Below are positions 55,122 through 64,000 of a stretch of 64,000 bases of DNA, one piece after another. The stretch comes from Azospirillum sp. TSA2s. Lineage in GTDB: Bacteria > Pseudomonadota > Alphaproteobacteria > Azospirillales > Azospirillaceae. Both the position numbers and the translations under genes were made by a program. Every line of letters starts with the position of its first letter. Positions within the stretch are counted from its first letter, which is position 1. The notes under the pieces were generated by a model that had not been told where the DNA came from, searched no databases, and worked only from the letters and a program-made list of their open reading frames with translations. The stretch spans positions 469,780-533,779 of the forward strand of contig NZ_CP039646.1 of NCBI RefSeq assembly GCF_004923315.1, written 5' to 3'.

Positions 55122-55826
55122 TCAATCCGTCTTGGTTTGCGGCACGCGAGCCCCGTTCAGGAACAGCCGCACCGCCTGCCGGACATAGCGATCGAGGTCG
55201 GGGATGGCCGGAGCGCTCTGCGGCAGGATCAGGCGGCGGATCACCAGATTGCCGGTGACCATGCCGAGGAAGGCCTGCGCCGCGGCGGCCGGATCGTCGA
55301 TCCGCAAGGCGCCGCTGTCCGACAGCCGCCGCAGATAGTCCGCCAGCCGTCGGATGGCGTTCTCCGGCCCGATGCGGAAGAAGGCCTCGGCGATGTCGGG
55401 CACGCGGTCGCCCTCCGCGATCAGGACGCGGAGGGTGGCGGTCGTCTCCTCGTTCAGCAGGGCCTTGACCAGATGCAGGGCGAAGGCGGTCAACCCGGCT
55501 TCCGGCGTCACATGCTCGTCCGCCTGGGCGGTGGCGAGACCGGAGAGGAACATAGCGTTGTCCTCTTCCATGATGGCGCGGAACAGGCCCTCCTTGTCGC
55601 CAAAATGCTCGTACAGCGTGGCACGGGACCCGCCGGCGACGGCGATGATGTCGCTCAGCGTCGTCTTCTCGAACCCCTTCTCGATGAACAGCCGGCGGGC
55701 CGCCGTCAGGATCGCCTGCCGGCGCGCCATGCCGCGCGGGCCGCAGGTGGACGGGCCGCAGACGGCCGTGACATTGGCGGGTGTTTCCTGCCCGGTATCG
55801 ATCCGCGCCTTGTGGTTGCTGGTCAT
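55122..55826 (-). CDS. TetR-family regulator of the RND pump
   Basis: TetR/AcrR-family repressor of 234 residues. After a tail of about 33 residues, the HTH reads ARRQAILTAARRLFIEKGFE with TLSDIIAVAGGSRATLYEHF. The C-terminal ligand domain includes EAFFRIGPENAIRRLADYL and is of the AefR/TetR_C type. It diverges from the RND operon across 255 bp holding a GTACTGT-N5-ACAGTAC repeat, and converges with the MFS gene 13 bp away. It is probably the local repressor of the efflux pump. Confidence 0.9.
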   Translation of the reverse strand: MTSNHKARIDTGQETPANVTAVCGPSTCGPRGMARRQAILTAARRLFIEKGFEKTTLSDIIAVAGGSRATLYEHFGDKEGLFRAIMEEDNAMFLSGLATAQADEHVTPEAGLTAFALHLVKALLNEETTATLRVLIAEGDRVPDIAEAFFRIGPENAIRRLADYLRRLSDSGALRIDDPAAAAQAFLGMVTGNLVIRRLILPQSAPAIPDLDRYVRQAVRLFLNGARVPQTKTD

Positions 55827-55974
55827 CGTGCGTTCCCTTCCGGTGCGGCGGCCGCAGCCGGGTCCATTTTTGATTCAGCGCCTTTCCACGGGGTCCCCTG
55901 TCGGACATTAGCGTCGGACATCTGCGGAACCCTCTTGCGCGGTGCAGCATTCTGACTGTATCGTCTGGTACACT

Positions 55975-55993
55975 GTACTGTATGAGACAGTAC
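55975..55993. promoter_or_regulatory. inverted repeat, likely TetR operator
   Basis: GTACTGT (55975-55981), 5-bp spacer, ACAGTAC (55987-55993), in the divergent region between the TetR gene and the RND adaptor gene. Extra ACTGTA half-sites lie just upstream (55965-55980). This is the most likely regulator site for the pump. Confidence 0.6.
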
Positions 55994-56081
55994 TAAGCAA
56001 CGGGGATGTGCCGGACCAACCGAAGCCCGGCGTAGCAGGGAGACGGGTCCGCCGACGCGCGGCGCCGAGACGAGGAAAGAG

Positions 56082-57284
56082 ATGTCCAGATCCAATCCAT
56101 TCATGACGCTGGCCGCGGCGGCCTGCCTGATCGTGCTGCTCGCCGGCTGCAACCAGCAGAAGCAGGCGGGCGGACAGCCCCAGGGCGGCGGCCCGCCGGA
56201 GGTGTCGGTCCTCACCATCGAGCCTCAGCGCCTGACCGTGACCACCGAGCTTCCCGGCCGCACCGCCGCCTACCGGATCGCCGAAATCCGGCCGCAGGTC
56301 AGCGGCATCGTGCTGAAGCGCCTGTTCCGCGAGGGCAGCGACGTCAAGGCCGGCGACCAGCTCTATCAGATCGACCCCGCCACCTACGAGGCATCGCTGG
56401 CGAGCGCCCAGGCCGATGTCCAGAAGGCGGAGGCGAACCTGCAGGCCGCCCGCAACAAGGCGTCGCGCTACGGCGATCTGGTCAAGAACAGCGTGGTCAG
56501 CAAGCAGGACTTCGACGACGTCCAGGCGTCGCTGAAGCAGAACGAGGCGCAGGTCGCCGCCGCCAAGGCCGCCTACAACCTCGCCAGCATCAACCTGAAC
56601 TACACCAAGGTGTTCGCCCCCATCTCCGGCCGCATCGGCAAGTCGGCGGTGACGGAAGGCGCGCTGGTCACCGCCAACCAGGCGACGGCCTTGGCCACCA
56701 TCCAGCAGTTCGACCCGATCTATGTCGACGTGACGCAGACCGCCTCGCAGCTGATGAAGCTGCGCGAGGATATGGCGACCGGCCGCATCCGCCCGGCCGA
56801 GCCCGGCAAGATCCCGGTGACGCTGTTCCTGAACAGCAACGCCAGCGGCGACGACACCGCCTACCCGGCGAAGGGCGAGCTGCAATTCTCCGACGTGACG
56901 GTGGATGCCGGCACCAGTTCGGTCCAGCTGCGCGCGGTCTTTCCCAACCCGAACAAGGACCTGCTGCCCGGCCTGTTCGTCCGCGCCCGCGTCGAGCAGG
57001 GGGTGGCCGAGAACGCCATCACCGTGCCGCAGGCCGCGGTCGCCCGCGGGCCGGACGGCTCCGCCCGCGTCTGGGTGGTTGGGGCCGACAACAAGGTGAA
57101 CCCGCGCACCATCAAGACCGAACGCGCGGTCGGCAATGTCTGGCTGGTGTCGGACGGCCTGGTCGTCGGCGAGCGCGTGGTGGTCGAGGGCCTGCAGAAG
57201 GTCAAGCCGGGTGCCGAGGTGAAGCCGGTGCCGGCCCAGAACGCCCTTGCATCGCTGCCGGAAAAGGCCGCCTCGGCCCGCTGA
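56082..57284 (+). CDS. RND efflux periplasmic adaptor (AcrA/MexA type)
   Basis: Membrane-fusion protein of 400 residues. A lipoprotein signal has the lipobox LLAGC (Cys about 22). Beta-barrel and lipoyl halves are [40 protein letters not shown] and [18 protein letters not shown], with a coiled-coil hairpin of about 100-165 ([20 protein letters not shown]). It links the RND pump to an outer-membrane channel, which is not encoded here. The ATG follows GAGGAAAGAG. It is the first gene of a two-gene operon with the pump. Confidence 0.95.
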   Translation: MSRSNPFMTLAAAACLIVLLAGCNQQKQAGGQPQGGGPPEVSVLTIEPQRLTVTTELPGRTAAYRIAEIRPQVSGIVLKRLFREGSDVKAGDQLYQIDPATYEASLASAQADVQKAEANLQAARNKASRYGDLVKNSVVSKQDFDDVQASLKQNEAQVAAAKAAYNLASINLNYTKVFAPISGRIGKSAVTEGALVTANQATALATIQQFDPIYVDVTQTASQLMKLREDMATGRIRPAEPGKIPVTLFLNSNASGDDTAYPAKGELQFSDVTVDAGTSSVQLRAVFPNPNKDLLPGLFVRARVEQGVAENAITVPQAAVARGPDGSARVWVVGADNKVNPRTIKTERAVGNVWLVSDGLVVGERVVVEGLQKVKPGAEVKPVPAQNALASLPEKAASAR

Positions 57285-57315
57285 TCCCCGGATACCGACC
57301 CCAGGAACCGCTCCC

Positions 57316-60300
57316 ATGTCAAAATTCTTCATCGACCGGCCGGTCTTCGCCTGGGTCATCGCCATCGTCATCATGATGGCGGGTGCGCTGGCGATCCTGC
57401 GGCTGCCCGTCGAGCAATATCCGAAGATCGCGCCGCCGACGGTGTCGATCACCGCAAGCTATCCCGGCGCCTCGGCCAAGACGCTGGAGGACACGGTCAC
57501 CCAGGTCATCGAGCAGAAGATGACCGGGCTCGACCATTTCCGCTACATGTCCTCCAACAGCGACTCCTCCGGCAACGTCACCATCACCCTGACCTTCGAG
57601 CCGGAGGCCAACCCCGACATCGCCCAGGTCCAGGTGCAGAACAAGCTGCAGCTGGCGGTTCCCCTGCTGCCGCAGGAGGTCCAGCAGCGCGGCATTCAGG
57701 TGTCGAAGGCCGGCAACGACTTCCTGCTGGTGGTCGGTTTCGTGTCGAGCGACGGCCGCCTCAGCCAGGGCGACATCGCCGACTACGTCACCTCCAACCT
57801 GCAGGACACGCTGAGCCGCGTCGAAGGCGTCGGCGACATCACCGTCTTCGGGCCGCAGCATGCCATGCGCATCTGGCTCGACCCCGACGCGCTGAACAAC
57901 TTCGCGCTGACCACCACCGACGTCACCAACGCGATCAAGACCCAGAACGCCCAGGTCTCCGCCGGCCAGCTCGGCGGCGCCCCCGCCGTTCCGGGCCAGC
58001 AGATCAACGCCACCATCACCGCCCAGTCCCGCCTGCAGACGCCGGAGCAGTTCGGCGCCATCCTGCTGCGCGTGAACCCCGACGGGTCCCAGGTGCGGCT
58101 GCGCGACGTGGCGCGGATCGAGATCGGGTCGGAAACCTATGAGATCAACGCCGCCTACAACGGCAAGCCGGCGGCGGGCGTCGGCATCAAGCTGGCGACC
58201 GGCGCCAACGCGCTGAACACCGCCGCCGCGGTCAAGGCGCGGGTGGCGGAACTCCAGCCCTTCTTCCCGGCCGGCATCGAGGTCATCTACCCCTACGACA
58301 CCACCCCCTTCGTCCAGCTGTCGATCCACGAGGTCATCAAGACGCTGTTCGAGGCGATCGTCCTCGTCTTCGTCGTGATGTACCTGTTCCTGCAGAATTT
58401 CCGCGCGACGCTGATCCCGACCATCGCGGTGCCGGTGGTTCTGCTCGGCACCTTCGGCGTGCTGTCGGCCTTCGGTTTCTCCATCAACGTGCTGACGATG
58501 TTCGGCATGGTGCTGGCGATCGGCCTGCTGGTGGACGACGCCATCGTCGTGGTCGAGAATGTCGAGCGCGTGATGAGCGAGGAGGGGCTTCCCCCGCGCG
58601 AGGCGACGCGCAAGTCGATGGACCAGATCACCGGCGCGCTGGTCGGCATCGCGCTGGTTCTGTCGGCGGTGTTCGTGCCGATGGCCTTCTTCGGCGGGTC
58701 GGCCGGCGCCATCTACCGCCAGTTCTCGCTGACCATCGTCTCGGCGATGGCCCTGTCGGTGCTGGTCGCCCTGGTGCTGACGCCGGCGCTCTGCGCCACC
58801 ATCCTGAAGCCGGTGGCTGTTGGGCATGGCCATGCCCGCGGCGGCTTCTTCGGCCTGTTCAACCGCGGCTTCGACGCCGGCAGCCGGGTCTATGTCCGCG
58901 GCGTGCGCGGGGCGGTCAACCGGCTGGGCCGTTATTTCATCGCCTATCTGCTGATCCTGGGCGGCCTCGGCTACCTGTTCCTGCAGATGCCGTCCTCCTT
59001 CCTGCCGACGGAGGACCGCGGCCAGCTGTTCGTGCTGTGGTCGGCGCCGCCGAACGCCAGCTCCCAGCGCACCGCCGAGACCGCCAAGACCGTCACCGCC
59101 TATTTCCTGGAAAAGGAGAAGGACAACGTCGAGGGCCTGTTCACCATCGTCGGCTTCAACTTCTCCGGCCGCGGCCAGAATGCCGGCATGGCCTTCGTCC
59201 GGCTGAAGGACTGGAGCGAGCGTCCCCTGCCGTCGCAGAAGCCGCAGGCCATCGCCGGCCGGGTGATGGGGGCGATGTCGAAGCTGAAGGACGCGGTCGT
59301 CTTCTCCTTCCTGCCGCCGTCGGTTCCGGGCCTCGGCAACGCCACCGGCTTCGACCTTCAGCTGGTCGACCGCGGCGGGCTGGGCCATGACCGGCTGATG
59401 CAGGCGCGCAACCAGCTGCTCGGCATGGCGGCGCAGAACCCCAAGCTGGTCGGCGTCCGCCCCAACGGGCTGGAGGACACGCCGCAGTTCAAGCTCGACA
59501 TCGACCGAGAGAAGGCGAGCGCGCTCGGCCTGTCGCTCAGCGACATCAACACGACGCTGTCGGCGGCCTGGGGCTCGTCCTACGTCAACGACTTCATCGA
59601 CCGCGGCCGGGTGAAGAAGGTCTATCTCCAGGCCGACGCGCCCTATCGCATGCAGCCCAGCGACATCGACCGCTGGTACGTGCGCAACTCCAGCGGCCAG
59701 ATGGTGCCCTTCTCCGCCTTCACGACGGCGCAGTGGATCTACGGTTCGCCCAAGCTGGAGCGCTACAACGGCTCCTCGTCGCTGAACATCCAGGGATCGG
59801 CCGCACCGGGCATCAGTTCGGGCGAGGCGATGGCCGAGATGGAGGCGATGATGCAGAAGCTGCCGCAGGGCATCGGCTACGAGTGGACCGGCCTCTCTTA
59901 CGAGGAACGGCTCAGCGGCTCGCAGGCGCCGGCGCTCTACGCCCTGTCGATGATCATCGTCTTCCTGTGCCTGGCCGCGCTCTATGAGAGCTGGTCGGTG
60001 CCGGTGTCGGTGATCATGGTGGTGCCGCTGGGCGTCATCGGCGCCGTCATCGCGGCGACGCTGCGCGGCCTGCCGAGCGACGTCTATTTCCAGGTCGGCC
60101 TGCTGACCACCATCGGCCTGTCGGCGAAGAACGCCATCCTGATCGTGGAGTTCGCCAAGGCGCTGTACGACCAGGGCATGGAGCTGAAGGAAGCGGCGGC
60201 GGAAGCCTGCCGTCAGCGCCTGCGCCCGATCATCATGACCTCGCTGGCCTTCATCCTCGGCGTGCTGCCGCTGGCGATCAGCACCGGCGCCGGGTCGGAG

Positions 60301-60459
60301 AGCCAGAACGCCATCGGCGTCGGCGTGATGGGCGGCATGATCTCCGCGACCGTGCTGGCGATTCTGTTCGTGCCGGTCTTCTTCGTCGCCGTCTACCGCC
60401 TGTTCGTCCGCCGCCGCCCCGGCCACGGCGCCATGCCGCAGCCAGCTGCGGGGGATTGA
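57316..60459 (+). CDS. RND multidrug efflux pump (AcrB/MexB, HAE1 family)
   Basis: Inner-membrane proton-driven pump of 1047 residues, the standard size. It begins [20 protein letters not shown], with 12 membrane segments and two large periplasmic loops. TM4 proton-relay acids are in [18 protein letters not shown], and TM10 carries [15 protein letters not shown]. Pore-domain stretches [20 protein letters not shown] and [20 protein letters not shown] are typical of the multidrug HAE1 group. It works as a trimer with the adaptor and a TolC-type channel encoded elsewhere, and is likely induced via the TetR regulator. The start is 31 bp after the adaptor stop. Confidence 0.96.
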   Translation: MSKFFIDRPVFAWVIAIVIMMAGALAILRLPVEQYPKIAPPTVSITASYPGASAKTLEDTVTQVIEQKMTGLDHFRYMSSNSDSSGNVTITLTFEPEANPDIAQVQVQNKLQLAVPLLPQEVQQRGIQVSKAGNDFLLVVGFVSSDGRLSQGDIADYVTSNLQDTLSRVEGVGDITVFGPQHAMRIWLDPDALNNFALTTTDVTNAIKTQNAQVSAGQLGGAPAVPGQQINATITAQSRLQTPEQFGAILLRVNPDGSQVRLRDVARIEIGSETYEINAAYNGKPAAGVGIKLATGANALNTAAAVKARVAELQPFFPAGIEVIYPYDTTPFVQLSIHEVIKTLFEAIVLVFVVMYLFLQNFRATLIPTIAVPVVLLGTFGVLSAFGFSINVLTMFGMVLAIGLLVDDAIVVVENVERVMSEEGLPPREATRKSMDQITGALVGIALVLSAVFVPMAFFGGSAGAIYRQFSLTIVSAMALSVLVALVLTPALCATILKPVAVGHGHARGGFFGLFNRGFDAGSRVYVRGVRGAVNRLGRYFIAYLLILGGLGYLFLQMPSSFLPTEDRGQLFVLWSAPPNASSQRTAETAKTVTAYFLEKEKDNVEGLFTIVGFNFSGRGQNAGMAFVRLKDWSERPLPSQKPQAIAGRVMGAMSKLKDAVVFSFLPPSVPGLGNATGFDLQLVDRGGLGHDRLMQARNQLLGMAAQNPKLVGVRPNGLEDTPQFKLDIDREKASALGLSLSDINTTLSAAWGSSYVNDFIDRGRVKKVYLQADAPYRMQPSDIDRWYVRNSSGQMVPFSAFTTAQWIYGSPKLERYNGSSSLNIQGSAAPGISSGEAMAEMEAMMQKLPQGIGYEWTGLSYEERLSGSQAPALYALSMIIVFLCLAALYESWSVPVSVIMVVPLGVIGAVIAATLRGLPSDVYFQVGLLTTIGLSAKNAILIVEFAKALYDQGMELKEAAAEACRQRLRPIIMTSLAFILGVLPLAISTGAGSESQNAIGVGVMGGMISATVLAILFVPVFFVAVYRLFVRRRPGHGAMPQPAAGD

Positions 60460-60494
60460 GGCTTGCGACTGCCGCCCATCTCTCCCCGAAGGCA

Positions 60495-60636
60495 TCCCCC
60501 TCTCCCCCCCGGGGAGAGGGTCGGGGTGAGGGGGAAGCAGAGCATGGATTCTGTACGGAGCGGGGAGTGCGCGATACTTGAAGATCTTCGCCGCGCGACC
60601 CCCTCACCCTAACCCTCTCCCCGGGGGGGAGAGGGG
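60495..60636. repeat. dispersed GC-rich palindromic repeat (family A), copy 3
   Basis: Two facing stem-loop units at about 60495-60534 and 60597-60636, almost the same as copy 2 (33764-33877), with a spacer of about 60 bp. The second unit contains the stop codon of the convergent hybrid kinase. The repeat lies between the RND and kinase genes and may also stop transcription. Confidence 0.82.
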
Positions 60637-63392
60637 AGCCCAGCATCCGTCAGCAGCGTGTCCAGCACCTCGACCAAACGGTCGATGCGGTAGGGTTTCG
60701 GCAGCACCATCACCCCGGTGGCGCGGGCGACATCCTCGCTGTAGCCGGTCGCCAGCACGACGGGCAGGTCCGGGCGGAGCCGTTGCGCGGTGCGGGCCAG
60801 ATCGACGCCGCTCATGGTGCCGGGCATCACCACGTCGCTGAACAGCAAATCGAACCCGCCGGCCTCCAGCAGGGGCAGCGCCTCGTCGGCGGTGGTGGCG
60901 CGGGTGATGGTGAAGCCGGCATCCTCCAGCGCGGTCGCGACGGTCAGCGCCACGATGGGGTCGTCCTCCACCACCAGAACATGGCCTCCGACGCGGGTGG
61001 CGCCCGCCTCATCCATCGCCGGCTCGGCCGCCGTGGCCGGAGCGGTGCCGGAGCGGCGGATCAGCAGCCCGATGGTGGTGCCGCGCCCCTCCTCGCTCTC
61101 GATCCAGGCGGTTCCGCCGGAATGGCGGGCGAAGCCGTAGACCTGCGACAGGCCCAGCCCGCTGCCCTTGCCGATCTCCTTGGTGGTGAAGAAGGGATCG
61201 AAGGCGCGCGCCCGCACGTCGGCCGGCATGCCGGTGCCGGTGTCGCTCACCGTCAGCTGCACGAATTCTCCCGGCAGCCCGTCCGAAACGCCCTGGGGCG
61301 CCCGCGCGTCGCCGGGCGTCAGGATCACGTTGGCCGCCCGGATCGTCAGGGCGCCGCCGTCGGGCATCGCATCCCGCGCATTGACCACGAGGTTCAGCAG
61401 AGCCAGTTCCAGTTGGGTCGCATCGACCTCCACCGGCCACAGCCCGGTGGTGAAGTCGATCTCCAGCCGGATGTCGGCGCGCGCCGCCCGGTTCAGCAAC
61501 TCCGACATGCCGAGCACGCGGTCGCGCAGATCGACCGTCTCCGGCCGCAGCGCCTGCCGGCGGGCGAAGGCCATCAGCTGCTGCACCAGCTTGGCGCCGC
61601 GGTCCACCGCCTGCCGCCCGGCATCGACCAGCGGCTGGATGTGCGTTCCCTCCGCCCGCTTCTCGATCATGTGCAGGCAGCCCGACAGCGCCTGCAGCAG
61701 ATTGTTGAAGTCGTGGGCGACGCCGCCGGTCATCTGGCCCAGCGCCTCCGTCTTCTGCGTCTGCAGCAGGGCGACCTGGACGCGCTCGCGCTCCGCCACC
61801 TCCTCGGCGACGCGGGCCTCCAGCGTGGCGTTGAGCTGATGCAGCTCCTCCTCCGCCCGTTTGGCCTCGGTGATGTCGCTGCCCTCCACGAACAGGCCGC
61901 TGACGCGCCCGTCCTCATCCCGGATCGGCTGATAGACGAAGGTGAGGAAGCGTTCCTCCAGCGGTTCGCCCGGACGGCGCTGGAAGCGGATCGGCATGCC
62001 GCGCCCGACGAAGGTCTCGCCGCTGGCATAGACGCGGTCGAGAAGTTCGAAGAAGCCCTGGCCCTCCACCTCCGGCAGAGCCTCGCGCGCCGGGCGGTCC
62101 ACCAGATCCTGGCGGCCGACCAGTTGCATGTAGGTGTCGTTCGCCATCTCGAAGACATGGTCCGGCCCGCGCAGCACGCACATGAAGCCCGGCGCCTGCC
62201 GGAACAGGGTGCGCAGCCGCTCCCCCTCCGCCGCCAGCCGGGCGTTGGCTGCCTCGACCGCGGCGCGTTCGCGCATCAGCGCCTTGTTGGCGGCGCGCAA
62301 GGCCGCCTCAGCGAGCGCGCGTTCCACCGCGGCCCAGGTCCGCTCCGCCACATCCTCCGCCAGGGCGGCGTCGGTGTCGGTCCAATGGCGCGCCCTGGTT
62401 TCATGCAGATAGAGGATCGCCGTCAGCTGTCCCGCCTTCAGCAGCGGGACCACCAGCAAGGAGCGCGCACCGATGCCGGCGAAGGCCGCCGCCGGTCCGC
62501 CGCCACCGGTGTGGGGATCGGAGATGCGCGGATCGGTGGCGACGTCGTCCACGCGCAGCGTGTATCCCGCCCGCAGCTCCGCGATCAGCGCCGGGCCGAA
62601 GCTGTCGAGCAGGCGGGACTCCCCGGCGAGGCTCGCCACCCCGCTGTCGCTCCAGTCGCGCTCGACCGAGATCAGGCTGCCGGTCGGATCGGTGCGGCCA
62701 TAGCCGGCCCGCGCCACCCGCAGATGGCGGCCGATCGCCTCGGCGGCGGCCGCGGTGATGCCGACCGGGTCGTTCAGCCCGCGCAGCCGCTCCGCCAGAT
62801 CGAGCTGGAAGGTCAGCCGCCGTTCGGCCAGCACGCGGGCGGTGTTCTCGGTGCAGGCGCAAAACATGCCGGCGACGTGGTCGGTCTCGTCGCGGACCGG
62901 GCTGTAGGAGAAGGTGAAATAGGTCTCCTCGCGGTAGCCGTGCCGCTCCATCACCAGCCGCCGGTCCTCATGATAGGTCGCTTCGCCGGCAAGCGCCCGC
63001 GCCACCAGGGGGGTCAGGTCGGGCCAGATGTCGGCCCACACCTCGGCGAAGGGACGGCCCAGCGCCTCCGGCTTGTCGCCCAGGATCGGGCGGTAGCTGT
63101 CATTGTAGAGGAAGGTCAGTTGCGGCCCCCAGACCGCGAACATCGGGAAGCTGGAGGTCAGCATCAGGTTGACGATGGTGCGTAGCGACTGCGGCCAGTC
63201 CTCTGCCGGGCCGAGCGGCGTGGCCGACCAGTCCATCGCCCGCATCCGCCGGCCCATCTCCCCACCGCCGGTGAAGACGTCCGGCCCGCCCGGAGCCGGA
63301 CTGTCCGGAGCCGGACCGCCCGGAGCCGAACTGCCGGACACCCCGGCCTGCCGCAGCCTTGCGGCATCCTGCCAGACCGGATCGGTCGTCAT
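60609..63392 (-). CDS. hybrid sensor histidine kinase (PAS-GAF-PAS-HK-REC)
   Basis: Soluble sensor kinase of 927 residues. A low-complexity N-terminus (about 15-45, Ala/Pro/Gly repeats) precedes PAS 1 (about 55-185, including MFAVWGPQLTFLYNDSYRPI), GAF (about 205-365), a coiled coil (about 370-405) and PAS 2 (about 410-530). The kinase has H in LGQMTGGVAHDFNNLLQALS, an N-box LALLNLVVNARDAMP, a G-box GKGSGLGLSQVYG and a C-terminal receiver (about 810-920) with Asp in LLFSDVVMPG. No membrane segment is seen. The last codons (LPSPPRGEG) and the stop come from a family A repeat. Signal and output are unknown. Confidence 0.9.
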   Translation of the reverse strand: MTTDPVWQDAARLRQAGVSGSSAPGGPAPDSPAPGGPDVFTGGGEMGRRMRAMDWSATPLGPAEDWPQSLRTIVNLMLTSSFPMFAVWGPQLTFLYNDSYRPILGDKPEALGRPFAEVWADIWPDLTPLVARALAGEATYHEDRRLVMERHGYREETYFTFSYSPVRDETDHVAGMFCACTENTARVLAERRLTFQLDLAERLRGLNDPVGITAAAAEAIGRHLRVARAGYGRTDPTGSLISVERDWSDSGVASLAGESRLLDSFGPALIAELRAGYTLRVDDVATDPRISDPHTGGGGPAAAFAGIGARSLLVVPLLKAGQLTAILYLHETRARHWTDTDAALAEDVAERTWAAVERALAEAALRAANKALMRERAAVEAANARLAAEGERLRTLFRQAPGFMCVLRGPDHVFEMANDTYMQLVGRQDLVDRPAREALPEVEGQGFFELLDRVYASGETFVGRGMPIRFQRRPGEPLEERFLTFVYQPIRDEDGRVSGLFVEGSDITEAKRAEEELHQLNATLEARVAEEVAERERVQVALLQTQKTEALGQMTGGVAHDFNNLLQALSGCLHMIEKRAEGTHIQPLVDAGRQAVDRGAKLVQQLMAFARRQALRPETVDLRDRVLGMSELLNRAARADIRLEIDFTTGLWPVEVDATQLELALLNLVVNARDAMPDGGALTIRAANVILTPGDARAPQGVSDGLPGEFVQLTVSDTGTGMPADVRARAFDPFFTTKEIGKGSGLGLSQVYGFARHSGGTAWIESEEGRGTTIGLLIRRSGTAPATAAEPAMDEAGATRVGGHVLVVEDDPIVALTVATALEDAGFTITRATTADEALPLLEAGGFDLLFSDVVMPGTMSGVDLARTAQRLRPDLPVVLATGYSEDVARATGVMVLPKPYRIDRLVEVLDTLLTDAGLPSPPRGEG

Positions 63393-63693
63393 GCGACGAA
63401 CACCGCCGCCGCGGGTTTGCGTCGACGATGCCCGGTAGTCCGGAAAAAGATAGGGGCATTCACACAGATCATGGCGCGAGAATAGGCAATCGCAGGATGG
63501 GTGGCAATCAGCGGCATCTAGCCATTTGGGAGTAGGTTTCTTGACTCCTTATGCAGGCGCGACGTTCACGCCTCCGCTGATGTTGTCGAGATCATCATAT
63601 CTGCCCACCGCTTCTTGTCCTGTCCGGGAGATCGGCCCTGGGAGATCAGACGGGCAGCCGCTCATTTTGTACCGCTTTCTTTGGAGAACGCCC
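63393..63693. other. 301-bp gap between hybrid kinase and antiporter genes
   Basis: Divergent promoter region of the kinase (left) and CPA1 antiporter (right). TTGACT at 63541 could be a -35 element, but no matching -10 is convincing, and no repeat or RNA gene was seen. Confidence 0.4.
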
Positions 63694-64000
63694 GTGGGTC
63701 CGTTCCATCTGGCCGCCATCCTGCTGACTCTGGCGGCTGCCTTCGGCTTCATCAATTACAAGTGGCTGAAGCTGCCCAGCACCATCGCGCTGTTCTTCGA
63801 AGGGCTGGCGCTGGCGCTGCTGGTGAGCGGCGCGGATTCGCTCAGCGCCAGCCTTGGCGTGGGCAATTGGCTGCGCAACCTGATCCAGCAGGTCAGTCTG
63901 CCGGAGATCCTGCTCGACGGCATTCTCAGCCTGCTGCTCTACGCAGCCGCGGTGAACGAGGATCTGTGCGCCCTGCTGAAGCGGAAATGGACGGTGCTGG
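63694..64000 (+). CDS. CPA1-type Na+/H+ antiporter, 5' end only
   Basis: Start of a membrane cation/proton antiporter, cut by the right window edge after 102 residues. The GTG at 63694 has TTGGAG about 8 nt upstream. Three hydrophobic segments are visible: FHLAAILLTLAAAFGFINY, STIALFFEGLALALLVSG, and LPEILLDGILSLLLYAAA. The pattern LLTLAAAFGFINYKWLKLP matches the N-terminus of NhaP-like sodium:proton antiporters, with LLYAAAVNEDL fitting TM3. Ion specificity cannot be judged from this part. Confidence 0.75.
   Translation, partial: MGPFHLAAILLTLAAAFGFINYKWLKLPSTIALFFEGLALALLVSGADSLSASLGVGNWLRNLIQQVSLPEILLDGILSLLLYAAAVNEDLCALLKRKWTVL

Noticed and set aside
57319..60495. Long antisense open frame across the RND pump gene (about 1058 codons)
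   Set aside because: It is a mirror of the pump's codon bias with a His/Asp/Gln/Arg-rich composition and no fold signature.
60783..63185. Plus-strand open frame of 800 codons opposite the hybrid kinase
   Set aside because: It is antisense shadow; the minus-strand protein has complete PAS, GAF, kinase and receiver motifs.

Overview
The window is high-GC alphaproteobacterial DNA. It most resembles an Azospirillum megaplasmid or chromid, and that assignment is by recognition, not by database search. The evidence is a complete non-phosphorylative L-arabinose pathway of the Azospirillum type with an SbpA/ChvE-like sugar-binding protein and a GbpR-like LysR regulator, plus a plasmid-type replication module: an iteron array, a RepA-family initiator and ParAB. 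No rRNA, tRNA, CRISPR array or transposase gene was seen.

Layout. 1-344: 5' end of a porin gene. 523-14346: L-arabinose/D-galactose oxidation and uptake. Genes araB, araD and araE run left. Genes gbpR, sbpA, mmsA, mmsB, araA, a chemoreceptor gene and araC run right. Together they import sugar, oxidise it to the lactone and acid, dehydrate it twice and yield 2-oxoglutarate, with a chemoreceptor built into the same gene run. 14477-16998: a reverse-order PIN/ribbon-helix-helix toxin-antitoxin pair and a short RNase J. 17095-29275: a CstA-family transporter, an SDR/MFS/LysR cluster, a possible YbdD/YjiX-like small protein, a BrkB-type membrane protein, aspartate racemase, a BtsSR-like two-component system, a polysaccharide deacetylase and malonyl-CoA synthetase.

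29611-33797 is the most unusual locus. It holds a 999-residue fusion of a catalase-like heme domain to a LodA/GoxA-type quinone (CTQ) amino-acid oxidase domain. A LodB-type flavoprotein gene is translationally coupled to it. The oxidase half should make hydrogen peroxide and the fused catalase half could destroy it.

33908-36348: a LysR regulator and an aldehyde dehydrogenase. 36345-41982: the replication and partition region, with parAB, a CDF/ZIP metal-transport pair, an iteron array interrupted by a MITE-like palindrome, and the initiator gene. 42004-50086: LysR/oxidoreductase, a SoxR regulator with an apparent SoxR-type promoter driving an HPP-CBS membrane protein, a D,D-carboxypeptidase, and a LacI/FAH-hydratase/2-hydroxyacid dehydrogenase group. 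50296-55108: a polar-amino-acid-type ABC importer diverging from an MFS transporter across a LacI-like operator. 55122-60459: a TetR-controlled RND efflux pump. 60609-63392: a hybrid sensor kinase. 63694-64000: start of a CPA1-type Na+/H+ antiporter.

Two families of dispersed palindromic repeats occur between genes. In two places one family supplies the last codons and the stop codon of a gene (lodB and the hybrid kinase).
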